Assembly: GCF_003259315.1 (NCBI RefSeq)
Contig: NZ_QLLT01000006.1
Span: 1 to 64,000, forward strand
Reading direction: 5' to 3'
DNA length: 64,000 bases
DNA from: Kitasatospora sp. SolWspMP-SS2h
Lineage (GTDB): Bacteria; Actinomycetota; Actinomycetes; Streptomycetales; Streptomycetaceae
The first letter of the stretch is position 1; every line of letters starts with the position of its first letter. A model generated the notes under the pieces. The model made no database searches. It saw only the letters and a program-made list of their open reading frames with translations, and was not told the DNA's origin. Positions 1 through 10,498 of this stretch are shown here, one piece after another. A program made the position numbers and the translations under genes.

Positions 1-1452
1 GGCATCCGCAACGACGGCGTCGGCGCGTACAGCCGGGTCCACTACGGCAGCAACTACGTCAACGCGTTCTGGGACGACAGCTGCTTCTGCATGACCTACG
101 GCGACGGCTCGGGCAACACCCACCCGCTGACCGAACTCGACGTCGCGGGCCACGAGATGACGCACGGCGTCACCTCCAACACCGCGGGCCTGAACTACTC
201 GGGCGAGTCCGGCGGCCTGAACGAGTCCACCTCGGACGTGTTCGGCACGATGGTCGAGTTCTACGCGAACCTGTCCACCGACAACCCGGACTACCTGATC
301 GGCGAGCTGATCAACATCAACGGCGACGGCACGCCGCTGCGCTACATGGACAAGCCCTCCAAGGACGGCGCGTCCGCCGACAGCTGGTCCTCCACCGTCG
401 GCAACAAGGACGTCCACTACTCGTCCGGCGTCGGCAACCACGCCTTCTACCTGCTGGCGGAGGGCAGCGGCGCCAAGACCATCAACGGCGTCAGCTACAA
501 CTCGCCCACCGTCAACAGCATCACCGTCACCGGCATCGGCCGGGACAAGGCCGCGGCGATCTGGTACCGGGCACTGACCACGTACTGGACCTCCACCACC
601 AACTACGCCAACGCCCGGGCCGGCATGCTCTCCGCCGCCACCGACCTGTACGGCGCCGGCTCCGCCGAGTACAACGCCACCGCTACCGCCTGGGCCGCCG
701 TCAACGTCGGCTCGCTGCCCAGCACCGGCGGGCCGACCGTCACCAGCCCCGGCAACCAGTCGACCGCGCTGAACGGCTCGGTCAACCTGCAGATCGCGGC
801 CAGCGGCGGCACCGCGCCGCTCAGCTACTCGGCCACCGGCCTGCCCACCGGCCTGTCGATCAACGCCTCCACCGGCAAGATCACCGGCACCGCCACCGCG
901 GCCGGCACCTACAACGTGACCGTCACCGCCAAGGACGCCGCCAACAAGACCGGCACCGCCTCCTTCACCTGGACCGTCACCTCCGGCGGCGGCACCGGCT
1001 GCACCCCGGCCCAGCTGCTCGGCAACCCCGGCTTCGAGACCGGTAGCGCCGCGCCGTGGACCGGCACCTCCGGCGTGGTCGACAACTCCAGCTCGCAGGC
1101 CGCCCACAGCGGTTCCTGGAAGGCCTGGCTGGACGGCTACGGCTCCGCCCACACCGACAGCATCGCCCAGACCGTCACCATCCCGGCCGGCTGCTCGGCC
1201 ACGCTGAGCTACTGGCTGCACATCGACACCGCCGAGACCGGCACCACCGCGTACGACAAGCTGACCGTCACCGTCAACGGCACCTCGGTCGCCACGTACT
1301 CGAACGCCAACGCCGCCACCGGCTACACCCAGAAGAGCATCAACCTGTCGGCCTACGCGGGCCAGACCGTCACGGTGAAGTTCAACGCGGTCGAGGACTC
1401 CTCGCTGCAGACCTCCTTCGTGATCGACGACACCGCGATCCAGACCAGCTGA
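1..1452 (+). CDS. Secreted M4 (thermolysin-like) zinc metalloprotease, C-terminal part
   Basis: The reading frame is open from the first base of the window, so the signal peptide, propeptide and start of the catalytic domain lie outside. In the 483 visible residues the zinc motif HEMTH is at 51-55, the third ligand Glu75 lies in GLNESTSDVFG, and the catalytic acid His139 is in VHYSSGVGNH; these are the hallmarks of peptidase family M4. The catalytic part ends near residue 235. It is followed by an Ig-like putative He_PIG domain (about 240-325, ATGLPTGLSINASTGKITG) and a C-terminal beta-sandwich module (about 335-483, LGNPGFETG start) as often attached to Streptomyces secreted proteases. The family hydrolyses peptide bonds before hydrophobic residues outside the cell. 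A strong hairpin follows the stop codon. Confidence 0.93.
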   Translation, partial: GIRNDGVGAYSRVHYGSNYVNAFWDDSCFCMTYGDGSGNTHPLTELDVAGHEMTHGVTSNTAGLNYSGESGGLNESTSDVFGTMVEFYANLSTDNPDYLIGELININGDGTPLRYMDKPSKDGASADSWSSTVGNKDVHYSSGVGNHAFYLLAEGSGAKTINGVSYNSPTVNSITVTGIGRDKAAAIWYRALTTYWTSTTNYANARAGMLSAATDLYGAGSAEYNATATAWAAVNVGSLPSTGGPTVTSPGNQSTALNGSVNLQIAASGGTAPLSYSATGLPTGLSINASTGKITGTATAAGTYNVTVTAKDAANKTGTASFTWTVTSGGGTGCTPAQLLGNPGFETGSAAPWTGTSGVVDNSSSQAAHSGSWKAWLDGYGSAHTDSIAQTVTIPAGCSATLSYWLHIDTAETGTTAYDKLTVTVNGTSVATYSNANAATGYTQKSINLSAYAGQTVTVKFNAVEDSSLQTSFVIDDTAIQTS

Positions 1453-1470
1453 CGCACCCGCACCCACCGC

Positions 1471-1502
1471 TGCCCGGCGGCCGCACCAGCGGCCGCCGGG
1501 CA
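1471..1502 (+). terminator. Hairpin terminator after the M4 protease
   Basis: A perfect 14-bp stem (TGCCCGGCGGCCGC with its complement) closes a 4-base loop, 18 bases after the stop codon. There is no T-run, as is usual in these genomes. Confidence 0.7.
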
Positions 1503-1546
1503 CCGGCGCGCCCGCTCCCGGCGCGGCCCGGCCGGGTGTCCGGGCG

Positions 1547-1591
1547 GTGAGATTCCGGAAACCCCCGGGCAACACGAAACACCGTCGAAAC
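1547..1591 (+). promoter_or_regulatory. Candidate GlnR binding sites upstream of amtB
   Basis: Two pairs resemble the actinobacterial GlnR a/b half-sites (GTNAC-N6-GAAAC): GTGAG-N6-GAAAC at 1547-1562 and GAAAC-N6-GAAAC at 1576-1591. They lie 45-90 bases before amtB, where GlnR sites are expected in streptomycetes. The spacing between the two pairs is not the regular 22-base period, so the match is weaker than the one in front of glnA in this window. Confidence 0.5.
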
Positions 1592-1635
1592 ACCCGTGAC
1601 GGCGGCCCGAAATCCGGCCCGGCGACACTCCCCGC

Positions 1636-3299
<1,664 letters not shown>

Positions 3300-3325
3300 C
3301 GATCGGTCAATCCGCCTTTTTTCAC

Positions 3326-3381
3326 GGGGTGTTGTGGCACCCCGGGTCGGGCCGCGCGCGGTAATTCGCGTGCGGCCCGAC
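3326..3381 (+). terminator. Double hairpin terminator after glnK
   Basis: Two adjacent hairpins: GGGGTG/CACCCC at 3326-3343 with a 6-base loop, then a 15-bp stem at 3346-3360 paired with 3367-3381 (one G-T pair) around the loop GTAATT. Confidence 0.65.
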
Positions 3382-3404
3382 CGGTTCCGGGTTAGTGTCC
3401 CGGC

Positions 3405-3434
3405 ATGTCCTCCTTCCACCAGATCTACGGCTGA
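3405..3434 (+). CDS. Possible leaderless 9-residue leader peptide
   Basis: A -10 like box TAGTGT (3393-3398) lies 6 bases before an ATG that opens a nine-codon frame, MSSFHQIYG, ending in TGA. This geometry is that of leaderless transcripts in actinobacteria. The frame ends 122 bases before the glycosyltransferase start, so it could be a transcribed upstream ORF for that gene. No -35 box is evident and such a short frame could occur by chance. Confidence 0.25.
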   Translation: MSSFHQIYG

Positions 3435-3556
3435 CGCGGCCGGGGCGGCGCCCCGAGCCCACGCGTCCCGCCCGCCCGTGCGCGCCCCTCCGCGGCGCCC
3501 GGGCAGGTGCGGTGTCCTGTCCACGCCCCGTAGAACCGGAAGCAGGTGCTCTCCGC

Positions 3557-4729
3557 ATGCCCCGCCGCGCCCACATCGCCATGGTCGGCATCCCGGCCGT
3601 CAGCCACGTCCGCCCCGGCCTGGAGGTGATCCGCGAACTCGTCGCCCGCGGCCACCGGGTGACGTACGCCAACGACCCCGCCGTCGCCGAGCTGATCGCC
3701 CCCACCGGCGCCGAGCTCGTCCCCTACCCCTCCACCCTCCCGGTCGCCGACCACGACTGGCCGGCGGACGCGATCGGCGCCATGCGCGTCTTCCTGGAGG
3801 ACGCGATCGCCGTGCTGCCCCGGCTGCGCGCCCACTACGACGCCGACCCGGCCGACCTCTACCTGTACGACATCGGCGCCTACGCGGCCCGGGCGCTCGC
3901 CGAGGCGCAGGGCCGGCCGGTCGTCCAGCTCTCGCCGACGCTGGTCGGCTGGGAGGGGTACCGGGAGGAGGTCGGCGCCCACCTGCGCGGCCTCCCGAGG
4001 GCGGACGCCTACTTCGCCCGCTTCGCCGAGTGGCTGGCCGGCAGCGGCGCCACCACGACCGACGTGGACGACTTCTCCGGCCGCCCGGCCCGGGCCGTCG
4101 CCATGATCACCGAGGCGATGCAGCCGCACGCCGACCGGGTCGACCGGGAGGCGGTGGACTTCGTCGGCCCGTGCTTCGACCTGGGGGCCGAGCAGGGCGG
4201 CTGGCAGCGCCCGGCCGGGGCCGAGAAGGTGCTGCTGGTGTCGCTGGGCTCGGCGTTCACCCGGCAGCCGGAGTTCTACCGCGCCTGCCTGGCCGCCTTC
4301 GGCGACCTGCCCGGCTGGCACCTGGTGCTGCAGATCGGCCGGCACACCGACCCGGCGGAGCTGGGGGAGGTCCCGGCCGGGGTCGAGGTGCACCCCTGGG
4401 TGCCGCAGCGGGCGGTGCTGGAGCAGGCCGACGCCTTCGTCACGCACGCCGGGATGGGCGGCTGCGGGGAGGGCCTGCTGGCCGGGGTGCCGATGATCGC
4501 GGTGCCGCAGGCCGCCGAGCAGTTCATGAACGCCGACCGGCTGGTCGAGCTCGGCGTGGCCCGTCGGATCGACACCGCGGACGCGACGCCGCGGGCGCTC
4601 CGCTCGGCGCTGGCCGAGCTGGTCGCGGACCCGGCGGTCGCGGCCCGCTCGCGCGAGCTGAGCGCGCGGGCGAAGTCCGAGGGCGGCACCGCCCGCGCCT
4701 GCGACCTGATCGAGCGGCAGCTGGGCTGA
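3557..4729 (+). CDS. Macrolide-type (MGT family) UDP-glycosyltransferase
   Basis: A 390-residue GT1-family enzyme that transfers a sugar from a nucleotide donor to a small hydroxylated acceptor. The N-terminal acceptor half begins [19 protein letters not shown], and the C-terminal donor-binding half has [21 protein letters not shown] and GVPMIAVPQ followed by an [10 protein letters not shown] segment, as in OleD/Mgt enzymes that inactivate macrolides by glucosylation. The ATG at 3557 is chosen because the homologous N-terminus begins there; longer in-frame starts run into sequence without family character. It stands alone between two terminators, suggesting a self-protection or detoxification role rather than membership of a biosynthetic cluster. 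The acceptor cannot be told from sequence. Confidence 0.88.
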   Translation: MPRRAHIAMVGIPAVSHVRPGLEVIRELVARGHRVTYANDPAVAELIAPTGAELVPYPSTLPVADHDWPADAIGAMRVFLEDAIAVLPRLRAHYDADPADLYLYDIGAYAARALAEAQGRPVVQLSPTLVGWEGYREEVGAHLRGLPRADAYFARFAEWLAGSGATTTDVDDFSGRPARAVAMITEAMQPHADRVDREAVDFVGPCFDLGAEQGGWQRPAGAEKVLLVSLGSAFTRQPEFYRACLAAFGDLPGWHLVLQIGRHTDPAELGEVPAGVEVHPWVPQRAVLEQADAFVTHAGMGGCGEGLLAGVPMIAVPQAAEQFMNADRLVELGVARRIDTADATPRALRSALAELVADPAVAARSRELSARAKSEGGTARACDLIERQLG

Positions 4730-4747
4730 CTTCCGGGGCCCGGGCCC

Positions 4748-4790
4748 GCGCCGGCCTGTCGCTGACGAACCGTCAGCGGCAGGCCGGCGC
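4748..4790 (+). terminator. Strong hairpin terminator after the glycosyltransferase
   Basis: A 20-bp stem with one G-T pair (4748-4767 with 4771-4790) and a 3-base loop, followed by GTCCGTTTTC. The loop-proximal core GCTGACG/CGTCAGC recurs in other hairpins of this window. Confidence 0.8.
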
Positions 4791-4851
4791 GTCCGTTTTC
4801 CCCGTCCGTTCTCCCGTCGGTTCTCTCGTCCGCAGGGGCCCGCAGCCTCCC

Positions 4852-4880
4852 TTGACGGCCGTCCGGGCGGACCCTATGGT
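4852..4880 (+). promoter_or_regulatory. Vegetative-type promoter of the alpha-amylase gene
   Basis: TTGACG (4852-4857), 17-base spacer, TATGGT (4875-4880): a close match to the HrdB consensus, placing the transcript start near 4887, immediately before the operator repeats. Confidence 0.7.
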
Positions 4881-4887
4881 CATGCCA

Positions 4888-4932
4888 CTGCAAGTTTCCA
4901 GCAAGTTTCAACGATTTTGCAGGTCCTTGCAG
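4888..4932 (+). promoter_or_regulatory. Reg1/MalR-type operator repeats of the amylase promoter
   Basis: CTGCAAG (4888-4894), AGCAAG (4900-4905), TTTGCAG (4916-4922) and CTTGCAG (4926-4932) form repeats in both orientations. CTTGCAG-type repeats in Streptomyces amylase and chitinase promoters are the established target of the LacI-family maltose regulator Reg1/MalR, which represses amylase genes until maltodextrins are present. Confidence 0.65.
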
Positions 4933-5049
4933 GAGCGACCCCCACCCGTCGCACTGACGGCACCACCCCCGCCGTCGCGGCCCCCCACCCCGCCGCCCCC
5001 CGTTCCGCGACCCGCGTCCGCGGCCCGGGCTTCCCCCAGGAGTGCTCCC

Positions 5050-7164
5050 TTGCCCCTCTCCACCCCCCTCGGCGGCCGGCGCCTCGCCGCCGCCGCCACC
5101 GCGCTCGCGGCGCTCGGCCTCTCAGTCGGCGCCGGGCTCTCGCTCGCGCCCGCCGCCACCGCCACCCCACCCGGTGGCAAGGACGTCACCGCCACCCTGT
5201 TCGAGTGGAAGTTCGACTCGGTGGCCAAGGCGTGCACCGACACGCTCGGCCCCAAGGGCTACGGCTCCGTCGAGGTCTCCCCGGCCCAGGAGCACATCCA
5301 GGGCGCCCAGTGGTGGACCTCCTACCAGCCCGTCAGCTACCGGATCGCCGGCCGGCTCGGCGACCGCGCCTCGTTCCAGCGCATGGTCGGCACCTGCCAC
5401 GCCGCGGGCGTCAAGGTGATCGCCGACGCGGTGGTCAACCACATGAGCGCGGGCAGCGGCACCGGCACCGGCGGCACCGCCTACGGCAAGTACACCTACC
5501 CCGGCTCCTACCAGGACCAGGACTTCCACTCCTGCCGGACCCCGATCAGCAACTACGGCGACCGCTCCAACGTGCAGAACTGCGAGCTGGTCGGCCTGGC
5601 CGACCTCGACACCGGCTCCGGCCACGTCCAGCAGACCATCGCCGACTACCTGAACGACCTGCTGTCCCTGGGCGTCGACGGCTTCCGGATCGACGCCGCC
5701 AAGCACATCGCCGCGAGCGACCTGGCCGCGATCAAGTCCAAGCTGAGCAACCCGAACGCCTACTGGGTGCAGGAGGTCATCTACGGCGCGGGCGAGGCCG
5801 TCCAGCCCGGCGAGTACACCGGCAACGGCGACGTGGACGAGTTCCGCTCCGCGACCTGGCTCAAGAGCGCCTTCAACGGCGGGCGGATCTCCGACCTGCA
5901 GAGCTGGGGCAGCGGCCTGCTCGGCTCCGCCCAGGCCCGCACCTTCGTCGACAACTGGGACACCGAGCGCAACGGCTCGACCCTGACCTACACGTACGGC
6001 TCCGCCTACACGCTGGCCAACGTCTTCCTGCTGGCCGACCCCTACGGCTCGCCGAACGTCTACTCCGGCTACGCCTTCGGCGGCAACGACGACGGCCCGC
6101 CCAACGGCGGCACCGTCAACGCCTGCTACCAGGACGGCTGGAACTGCACCCACGCCTGGCGCCAGGTCGCCAACATGGTCGGCTTCCGCAACGCGGTCTC
6201 CGGCACCGGCATGACCGACTGGTGGTCCAACGGCAACAACGCGATCGCCTTCGGCCGCGGCACCAAGGGCTACGTGGCGATCAACCGCGAGTCCGGCGCG
6301 ATCACCCGGACCTTCCAGACCTCGCTGCCGGCCGGCGCCTACTGCGACGTCCAGCACGGCGACCCGGTGAACGGCGGCGGCTGCACCGGCCCGACCTACA
6401 CCGTCGGCGCGGACGGCAGGTTCACCGCCACCGTCGGCGCGGGCGACGCGGTCGCCCTGTACGTCGGCGCCGGTGGCAACGGCGCCACGCCCACCCCGTC
6501 CGCCTCCGCCTCGCCGTCCGTCCCGCCGACCGGCGGCAACAGCGCCACCGTCTTCTACTCGACGGACCGGAACTGGTCGGCCTACGACCTGCACTACGCG
6601 CCCAACGGCGGCAGTTGGACCACCGTCCCCGGCGTGGCCATGGACGCGGCCTGCACCGGCTGGGTGAAGAAGACCGTCAGCCTGGGCGGCGCCACCGGCC
6701 TCGCCGCCACCTTCAACAACGGCAACGGCACCTGGGACAACAACGGCGGCAACAACTACGCCCTGGGCACCGGCAGCATCACCGTCAAGGACGGCGCGGT
6801 CGGCAGCGGCGACCCGTGCGCCGCCGCCACCGCCTCCCCGTCGACCTCGGCGTCCGCCTCCCCGCCGACCGGCTCCGGCGCCTCCTTCGCGGTCAACGCC
6901 ACCACCGCGGTCGGCCAGAACGTCTACCTGGTCGGCGACGCGGCCGGACTGGGCGGCTGGGACACCGCGAAGGCGCTGCCGCTCTCCGCCGCCGCCTACC
7001 CGGTGTGGAAGCTGGACGTGGCGCTCGGCGCGGGCACCGCGATCCAGTACAAGTACATCCGCAAGGACGCCGCCGGGAACGTCACCTGGGAGAGCGGCGC
7101 CAACCGCACCGCCACCGTCCCGGCCACCGGCCGGATCACGCTGAACGACACCTGGCGCGGCTGA
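5050..7164 (+). CDS. Secreted alpha-amylase (GH13) with CBM25-like and CBM20 starch-binding modules
   Basis: A 704-residue exoenzyme that cleaves internal alpha-1,4 bonds of starch. The TTG start at 5050 is preceded by AGGAG at 5038-5042 and opens a typical signal peptide (RR, then an Ala/Leu core, cut near ATATPPG). The GH13 barrel carries nucleophile Asp215 (GFRIDAAKH), acid/base Glu242 (WVQEV) and Asp304 (FVDNWD); the usual histidine before this Asp is Trp303. After the amylase C-terminal domain, Pro/Ser/Thr linkers separate a module at about 498-590 with [16 protein letters not shown] (CBM25-like) and a CBM20 at about 611-704 ([28 protein letters not shown]). It has its own HrdB-like promoter and Reg1/MalR operator and no operon partner. 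Confidence 0.95.
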   Translation: MPLSTPLGGRRLAAAATALAALGLSVGAGLSLAPAATATPPGGKDVTATLFEWKFDSVAKACTDTLGPKGYGSVEVSPAQEHIQGAQWWTSYQPVSYRIAGRLGDRASFQRMVGTCHAAGVKVIADAVVNHMSAGSGTGTGGTAYGKYTYPGSYQDQDFHSCRTPISNYGDRSNVQNCELVGLADLDTGSGHVQQTIADYLNDLLSLGVDGFRIDAAKHIAASDLAAIKSKLSNPNAYWVQEVIYGAGEAVQPGEYTGNGDVDEFRSATWLKSAFNGGRISDLQSWGSGLLGSAQARTFVDNWDTERNGSTLTYTYGSAYTLANVFLLADPYGSPNVYSGYAFGGNDDGPPNGGTVNACYQDGWNCTHAWRQVANMVGFRNAVSGTGMTDWWSNGNNAIAFGRGTKGYVAINRESGAITRTFQTSLPAGAYCDVQHGDPVNGGGCTGPTYTVGADGRFTATVGAGDAVALYVGAGGNGATPTPSASASPSVPPTGGNSATVFYSTDRNWSAYDLHYAPNGGSWTTVPGVAMDAACTGWVKKTVSLGGATGLAATFNNGNGTWDNNGGNNYALGTGSITVKDGAVGSGDPCAAATASPSTSASASPPTGSGASFAVNATTAVGQNVYLVGDAAGLGGWDTAKALPLSAAAYPVWKLDVALGAGTAIQYKYIRKDAAGNVTWESGANRTATVPATGRITLNDTWRG

Positions 7165-7248
7165 CCCGGCCCGGGCGCCCGACCCGCCGCGAGCCTCGGG
7201 CGCCCGACCCGCCGCGAGCACCGGGCGGGTGCGCGCCGCCCCCGCCGC

Positions 7249-7995
7249 TCAGCCGCGGCCGATGTACGGCATCGCGGTGGCCATCACCGTGGCGAACTGG
7301 ACGTTCGCCTCCAGCGGCAGCTCCGCCATGTGGCGCACCGTCCGGGCCACGTCCGCGACGTCCATGGTCGGCTCCGGCGCGGTCCGCCCGTCCGCCTGCC
7401 GCACCCCCGCGCCCATCGCCGCCGTCATGTCGGTGGCCGCGTTGCCGATGTCGATCTGCCCGCAGGCGATCCGGTACGGGCGGCCCTCCAGCGACAGGGC
7501 GCGGGTCAGGCCGGTGACGGCGTGCTTGGTCGCGGTGTAGGCGATCGCGTACGGGCGGGGGACGTGGGCGGAGATCGAGCCGTTGTTGACGATCCGTCCG
7601 CCCCGCGGGTCCTGGTCCCGCATCCGGCGGAACGCGGCCTGCGCGCAGAGGAACGCGCCGGTCAGGTTGACGTCGACCACGGCCCGCCAGTCGGCCGCCG
7701 CCACCTCCTCGACCGGGGCGGACGGGCCGAACATCCCGGCGTTGTTGAACAGCAGGTCGATCCGGCCGAAGTGCCCGGCCGCCGCGTCGAACAGCGCCTC
7801 CACCTGCCGCTCGTCGGTGACGTCGGCGGGCACCGCCAGCGCGCGGTCCGGCCCGAGCCCGGCGGCGGTCTCCGCCAGCGGTTCGGCCCGGCGGCCGGCC
7901 AGCACCACCCGCCAGCCGGCCGAGGCGAGCTCGCGGGCCACGGCGCGGCCGACGCCGCTGCCCGCACCGGTGATCACGGCAACCTGCTGGGACAC
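7249..7995 (-). CDS. Short-chain dehydrogenase/reductase
   Basis: A 248-residue classical SDR: cofactor motif TGAGSGVG at 9-16, NNAG at 84-87, and catalytic Ser140, Tyr153 and Lys157 (YTATK). The pattern predicts an NAD(P)-dependent oxidoreductase of unknown substrate. The GTG at 7995 is preferred because GAGGAG lies 7 bases upstream; the GTG at 8001 would sit too close to that site. The C-terminus TAMPYIGRG is unlike that of FabG. It is divergent from a lipoprotein esterase and convergent with the amylase. Confidence 0.85.
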   Translation of the reverse strand: MSQQVAVITGAGSGVGRAVARELASAGWRVVLAGRRAEPLAETAAGLGPDRALAVPADVTDERQVEALFDAAAGHFGRIDLLFNNAGMFGPSAPVEEVAAADWRAVVDVNLTGAFLCAQAAFRRMRDQDPRGGRIVNNGSISAHVPRPYAIAYTATKHAVTGLTRALSLEGRPYRIACGQIDIGNAATDMTAAMGAGVRQADGRTAPEPTMDVADVARTVRHMAELPLEANVQFATVMATAMPYIGRG

Positions 7996-8122
7996 GCGCA
8001 CACTCCTCGGGACGGTTCCGGAACGCGGAACCCCCATGATCGCCGGGCCGGGGCGCCGCGTCAGCTGGAGGACCGTCCAAGCCCGGCCCGCCCCGGCGCG
8101 CCCCGGCCGGACGCCGCGACAC

Positions 8123-8181
8123 GCCGACCGGCGGGCCCGCGCACCCCCGCCGACCGGCCGGAACCGCCCCCGCCGACCGGC
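8123..8181. repeat. Three copies of GCCGACCGGC in a divergent intergenic region
   Basis: The decamer occurs at 8123-8132, 8149-8158 and 8172-8181 between the SDR and the esterase gene (377 bases without a gene). A -10 like TAGGAT (8226-8231) points toward the esterase. The repeats could be operators or simple GC repeats. Confidence 0.4.
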
Positions 8182-8372
8182 GGGTTGTGGGCCCGGACGC
8201 AACCGGCCCCGGGAGCGGCACGTCATAGGATCACGGGAGGCCCGGACCGCCGCCGCACGCGCGGCCGGGGCCGTACCCGGGGTGTGCCGGTGACCGTCGC
8301 GGCCCGTCCCCGACCCTCACTGACCAGGGCCCGGACCCGGCCGCCGGGCCGACCCCGCCCGGAGAGAGCACC

Positions 8373-9407
8373 GTGCTGCCGCAGCCCCGCCCCGCCGTCC
8401 GCCGCCCGCTGGCGGCCGCCATTCTGCTCGCCCTCGCTGTCCCGCTCGCCGCCTGCGGCGGCTCCGGCAGCGGCGCCGACTCCGCCCGGGCCGCGATCTC
8501 CACCGGCCGGAACTCCGCCCCCGCGTCCGCCGCCGCGCCGCCCAGCAGCGCGCCGCCGAAGCCGACCAAGGTGCTGATGCCGACCGGCCCGGCCGCCCAC
8601 TTCTCCACGGCCCGCGACACCAAGGCCGGTCCGATCCTGATGACCACCCTGGCCGGCGCCAAGTCCGGGGTCAGTGGCAAGGTCTGGGTCTGGCTGCCGC
8701 CGCAGTACGACGACCCCGCGTACGCGAGGACCGGCTTCCCGGTGCTCACCCTGTACGCGGGCGGGCAGAGCGCCGGGTACAACACCTGGACCGACGACCA
8801 GCTGCCGATCCAGGAGGCCGACCAGCAGCTGGCCGCCCAGGGCAGGGCCCACCCGTTCATCATGATCATGCCGGTGCAGAACCTGGACTCCGACGAGGCC
8901 AAGGCGCTGGAGTGCGCCGACATCCCCGGCCAGCCGAAGATCGGCACCTGGATGTCCCAGGACGTCCCGGACTTCGTCCGCGCCAACTTCCGTACCCTCA
9001 AGGGCCGGGACGGCTGGGCCGTGATGGGCGCCTCCACCGGCGCGTTCTGCAGCGCGAAGCTCGCCCTCCAGCACCCCGACGTGTTCAAGGCCGCGGTGCC
9101 GATCGACGGCTACTGGAACCCCGACTCGCCGCTCTGGAAGGGCCACGAGCAGGAGCGCCTGGCCAACAGCCCCGACCAGCTGATCGCCGCCGGCGCCGCC
9201 GACGTGCGGATGCTGGCCACCGCGGGCGGCGCCAACCCGTACGAGACCAAGCTGGTGAAGAACTGGGTCGCCAAGGCCAAGGCCCCCACCACCGTGGAGT
9301 ACTACGAGCAGCCCGGCGGCAAGCACCTCACCTCGGACTTCAAGAAGATGATCCCCACCGCGCTGGAGTGGCTGACCGCCAACACCGCCGGACCGGAGTC
9401 CGACTGA
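8373..9407 (+). CDS. Lipoprotein alpha/beta-hydrolase (esterase D/antigen 85-like)
   Basis: A 344-residue protein with a lipoprotein signal peptide (lipobox LAAC, Cys28) and a Ser/Ala/Pro-rich spacer, followed by an alpha/beta-hydrolase domain of the esterase/antigen-85 type. The nucleophile elbow is GASTG with Ser221; His318 in GGKHLTSD is the likely catalytic His. The fold is used for acyl transfer or ester cleavage at the cell surface, and secreted mycolyltransferases and enterochelin-type esterases are relatives. The GTG start at 8373 follows GGAGAG. No operon partner on its strand. Confidence 0.8.
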   Translation: MLPQPRPAVRRPLAAAILLALAVPLAACGGSGSGADSARAAISTGRNSAPASAAAPPSSAPPKPTKVLMPTGPAAHFSTARDTKAGPILMTTLAGAKSGVSGKVWVWLPPQYDDPAYARTGFPVLTLYAGGQSAGYNTWTDDQLPIQEADQQLAAQGRAHPFIMIMPVQNLDSDEAKALECADIPGQPKIGTWMSQDVPDFVRANFRTLKGRDGWAVMGASTGAFCSAKLALQHPDVFKAAVPIDGYWNPDSPLWKGHEQERLANSPDQLIAAGAADVRMLATAGGANPYETKLVKNWVAKAKAPTTVEYYEQPGGKHLTSDFKKMIPTALEWLTANTAGPESD

Positions 9408-9632
9408 CGGCCTGCCGGAACGGAGGAACGAAGGAACGAAGGAACGGGGTGCAACTCCGTCAGAACCGTCCACCGGGGCCCGCAAAACGCTCTGACCTGC
9501 CCATCAATCGGTCGTTCATTCGACCCTGATGGACTGTGGTCACCCTGGAGCCGTGGACCGGAGAACTGGACCGGGGCGGCCGCACCGCGGCCCCCGCTCC
9601 GGCCAGCCCCAGACCGTCGTGAAGAGAGCGCC

Positions 9633-10376
9633 ATGTCCCGTCACCTGCTGCCCGTCGGCCCCGCGACCGCCCCCGCCCGGCAGGACCAGGCGTCCGCCGC
9701 GGCGGACGAACCCGCCCGGGTGGTCGAGCCCCTCCCGTTCGCCGGCCTGCGCCTGGTGCACGCCGCCGTCCGCCGCGACCTGGCCCGCATCCCGCAGGCG
9801 CTGCGCCTGCTCCAGCCCGAGGACCGCGAGTCGGCCGACGCGCTCAAGCGGCACTGGGACTTCGTCACCGCCATGGTCACCTGCCACCACGAGCAGCAGG
9901 ACACCCGGCTCTGGCCGGTGCTGCGCCGCTTCGCGCCCGAGCTGCGGCTGCTGCTCAACTGGCTGGAGTCCGACCACCACAACCTCGACCAGTGCTTCAC
10001 CCGCACCACCACCCTGGTCGGCATCGCCACCCGCGACCCGGCCAGCGCCTGGCCGGTCTCCTACGCGGTCGAGGAACTGGCCGCCCGGGTGGAGACCCAC
10101 CTGCGGATCGAGGAGCGCCAGCTGCTGCCCCGGATGGCGGGCGTCTTCCAGCCCGGCTCCCGGATCGGCACCCTGCCCGAACTGCTCGACCTGCTGCGGA
10201 TCGCCGACGGCCCGTCCGCGTCCGACGCCCTGGTGTGGCTGCTGGAGGGCGTCCACCCGGAGCAGGTCGACCGGCTGCTCGCCGACTGCGACGACGAGAC
10301 GGTCCGCCACTGGCCGCACTGGCGCGACACGTACGCCCGCTGCACCGACCGGCTGTGGGGGCCGGCCGGGCAGTAG
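9633..10376 (+). CDS. Hemerythrin HHE-domain protein
   Basis: A 247-residue soluble protein with a four-helix hemerythrin-like domain. Metal-type ligands are seen in VHAAVRRDL, TCHHEQQDTRLWPVL, ESDHHNLDQ and ETHLRIEERQLLPRM, the repeated His/Glu pattern of HHE domains that bind a diiron centre and oxygen, NO or act in iron/redox sensing. A C-terminal helical part (170-247) is of unknown role. The gene stands alone; the 225-base leader before it has short GGAAC/GAAGGAAC repeats and nothing else recognisable. A hairpin terminator follows. Confidence 0.8.
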   Translation: MSRHLLPVGPATAPARQDQASAAADEPARVVEPLPFAGLRLVHAAVRRDLARIPQALRLLQPEDRESADALKRHWDFVTAMVTCHHEQQDTRLWPVLRRFAPELRLLLNWLESDHHNLDQCFTRTTTLVGIATRDPASAWPVSYAVEELAARVETHLRIEERQLLPRMAGVFQPGSRIGTLPELLDLLRIADGPSASDALVWLLEGVHPEQVDRLLADCDDETVRHWPHWRDTYARCTDRLWGPAGQ

Positions 10377-10383
10377 CCGGGCT

Positions 10384-10417
10384 CCGGGGGCCGGGCCCCG
10401 GGTTTTCCGGCCCCCGG
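10384..10417 (+). terminator. Hairpin terminator after the hemerythrin-like gene
   Basis: An 11-bp stem (10384-10394 with 10407-10417) around a 12-base loop ending in TTTT. Confidence 0.65.
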
Positions 10418-10445
10418 GTCGCGGGCCGGCCGATCGGGTCGTGAT

Positions 10446-10475
10446 GTCCCGGCGGGACTGATGTCCCGCCGGGAC
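10446..10475 (+). promoter_or_regulatory. Tandem palindromic operator of the adjacent TetR gene
   Basis: GTCCCGGCGGGAC (10446-10458) and GTCCCGCCGGGAC (10463-10475) are each palindromes and together form a larger inverted repeat with centres 17 bases apart. They sit 24-53 bases before the TetR start and overlap the expected -35/spacer of the -10 like box TACGGT (10487-10492). Two TetR dimers binding side by side, as in QacR, would fit. Confidence 0.65.
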
Positions 10476-10498
10476 ATTTTCAGGAGTACGGTGGGGCC

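Noticed and set aside
3557..4729. Glycosyltransferase as part of a macrolide biosynthetic cluster
   Set aside because: No polyketide, sugar-synthesis or tailoring genes surround it, and terminators isolate it.
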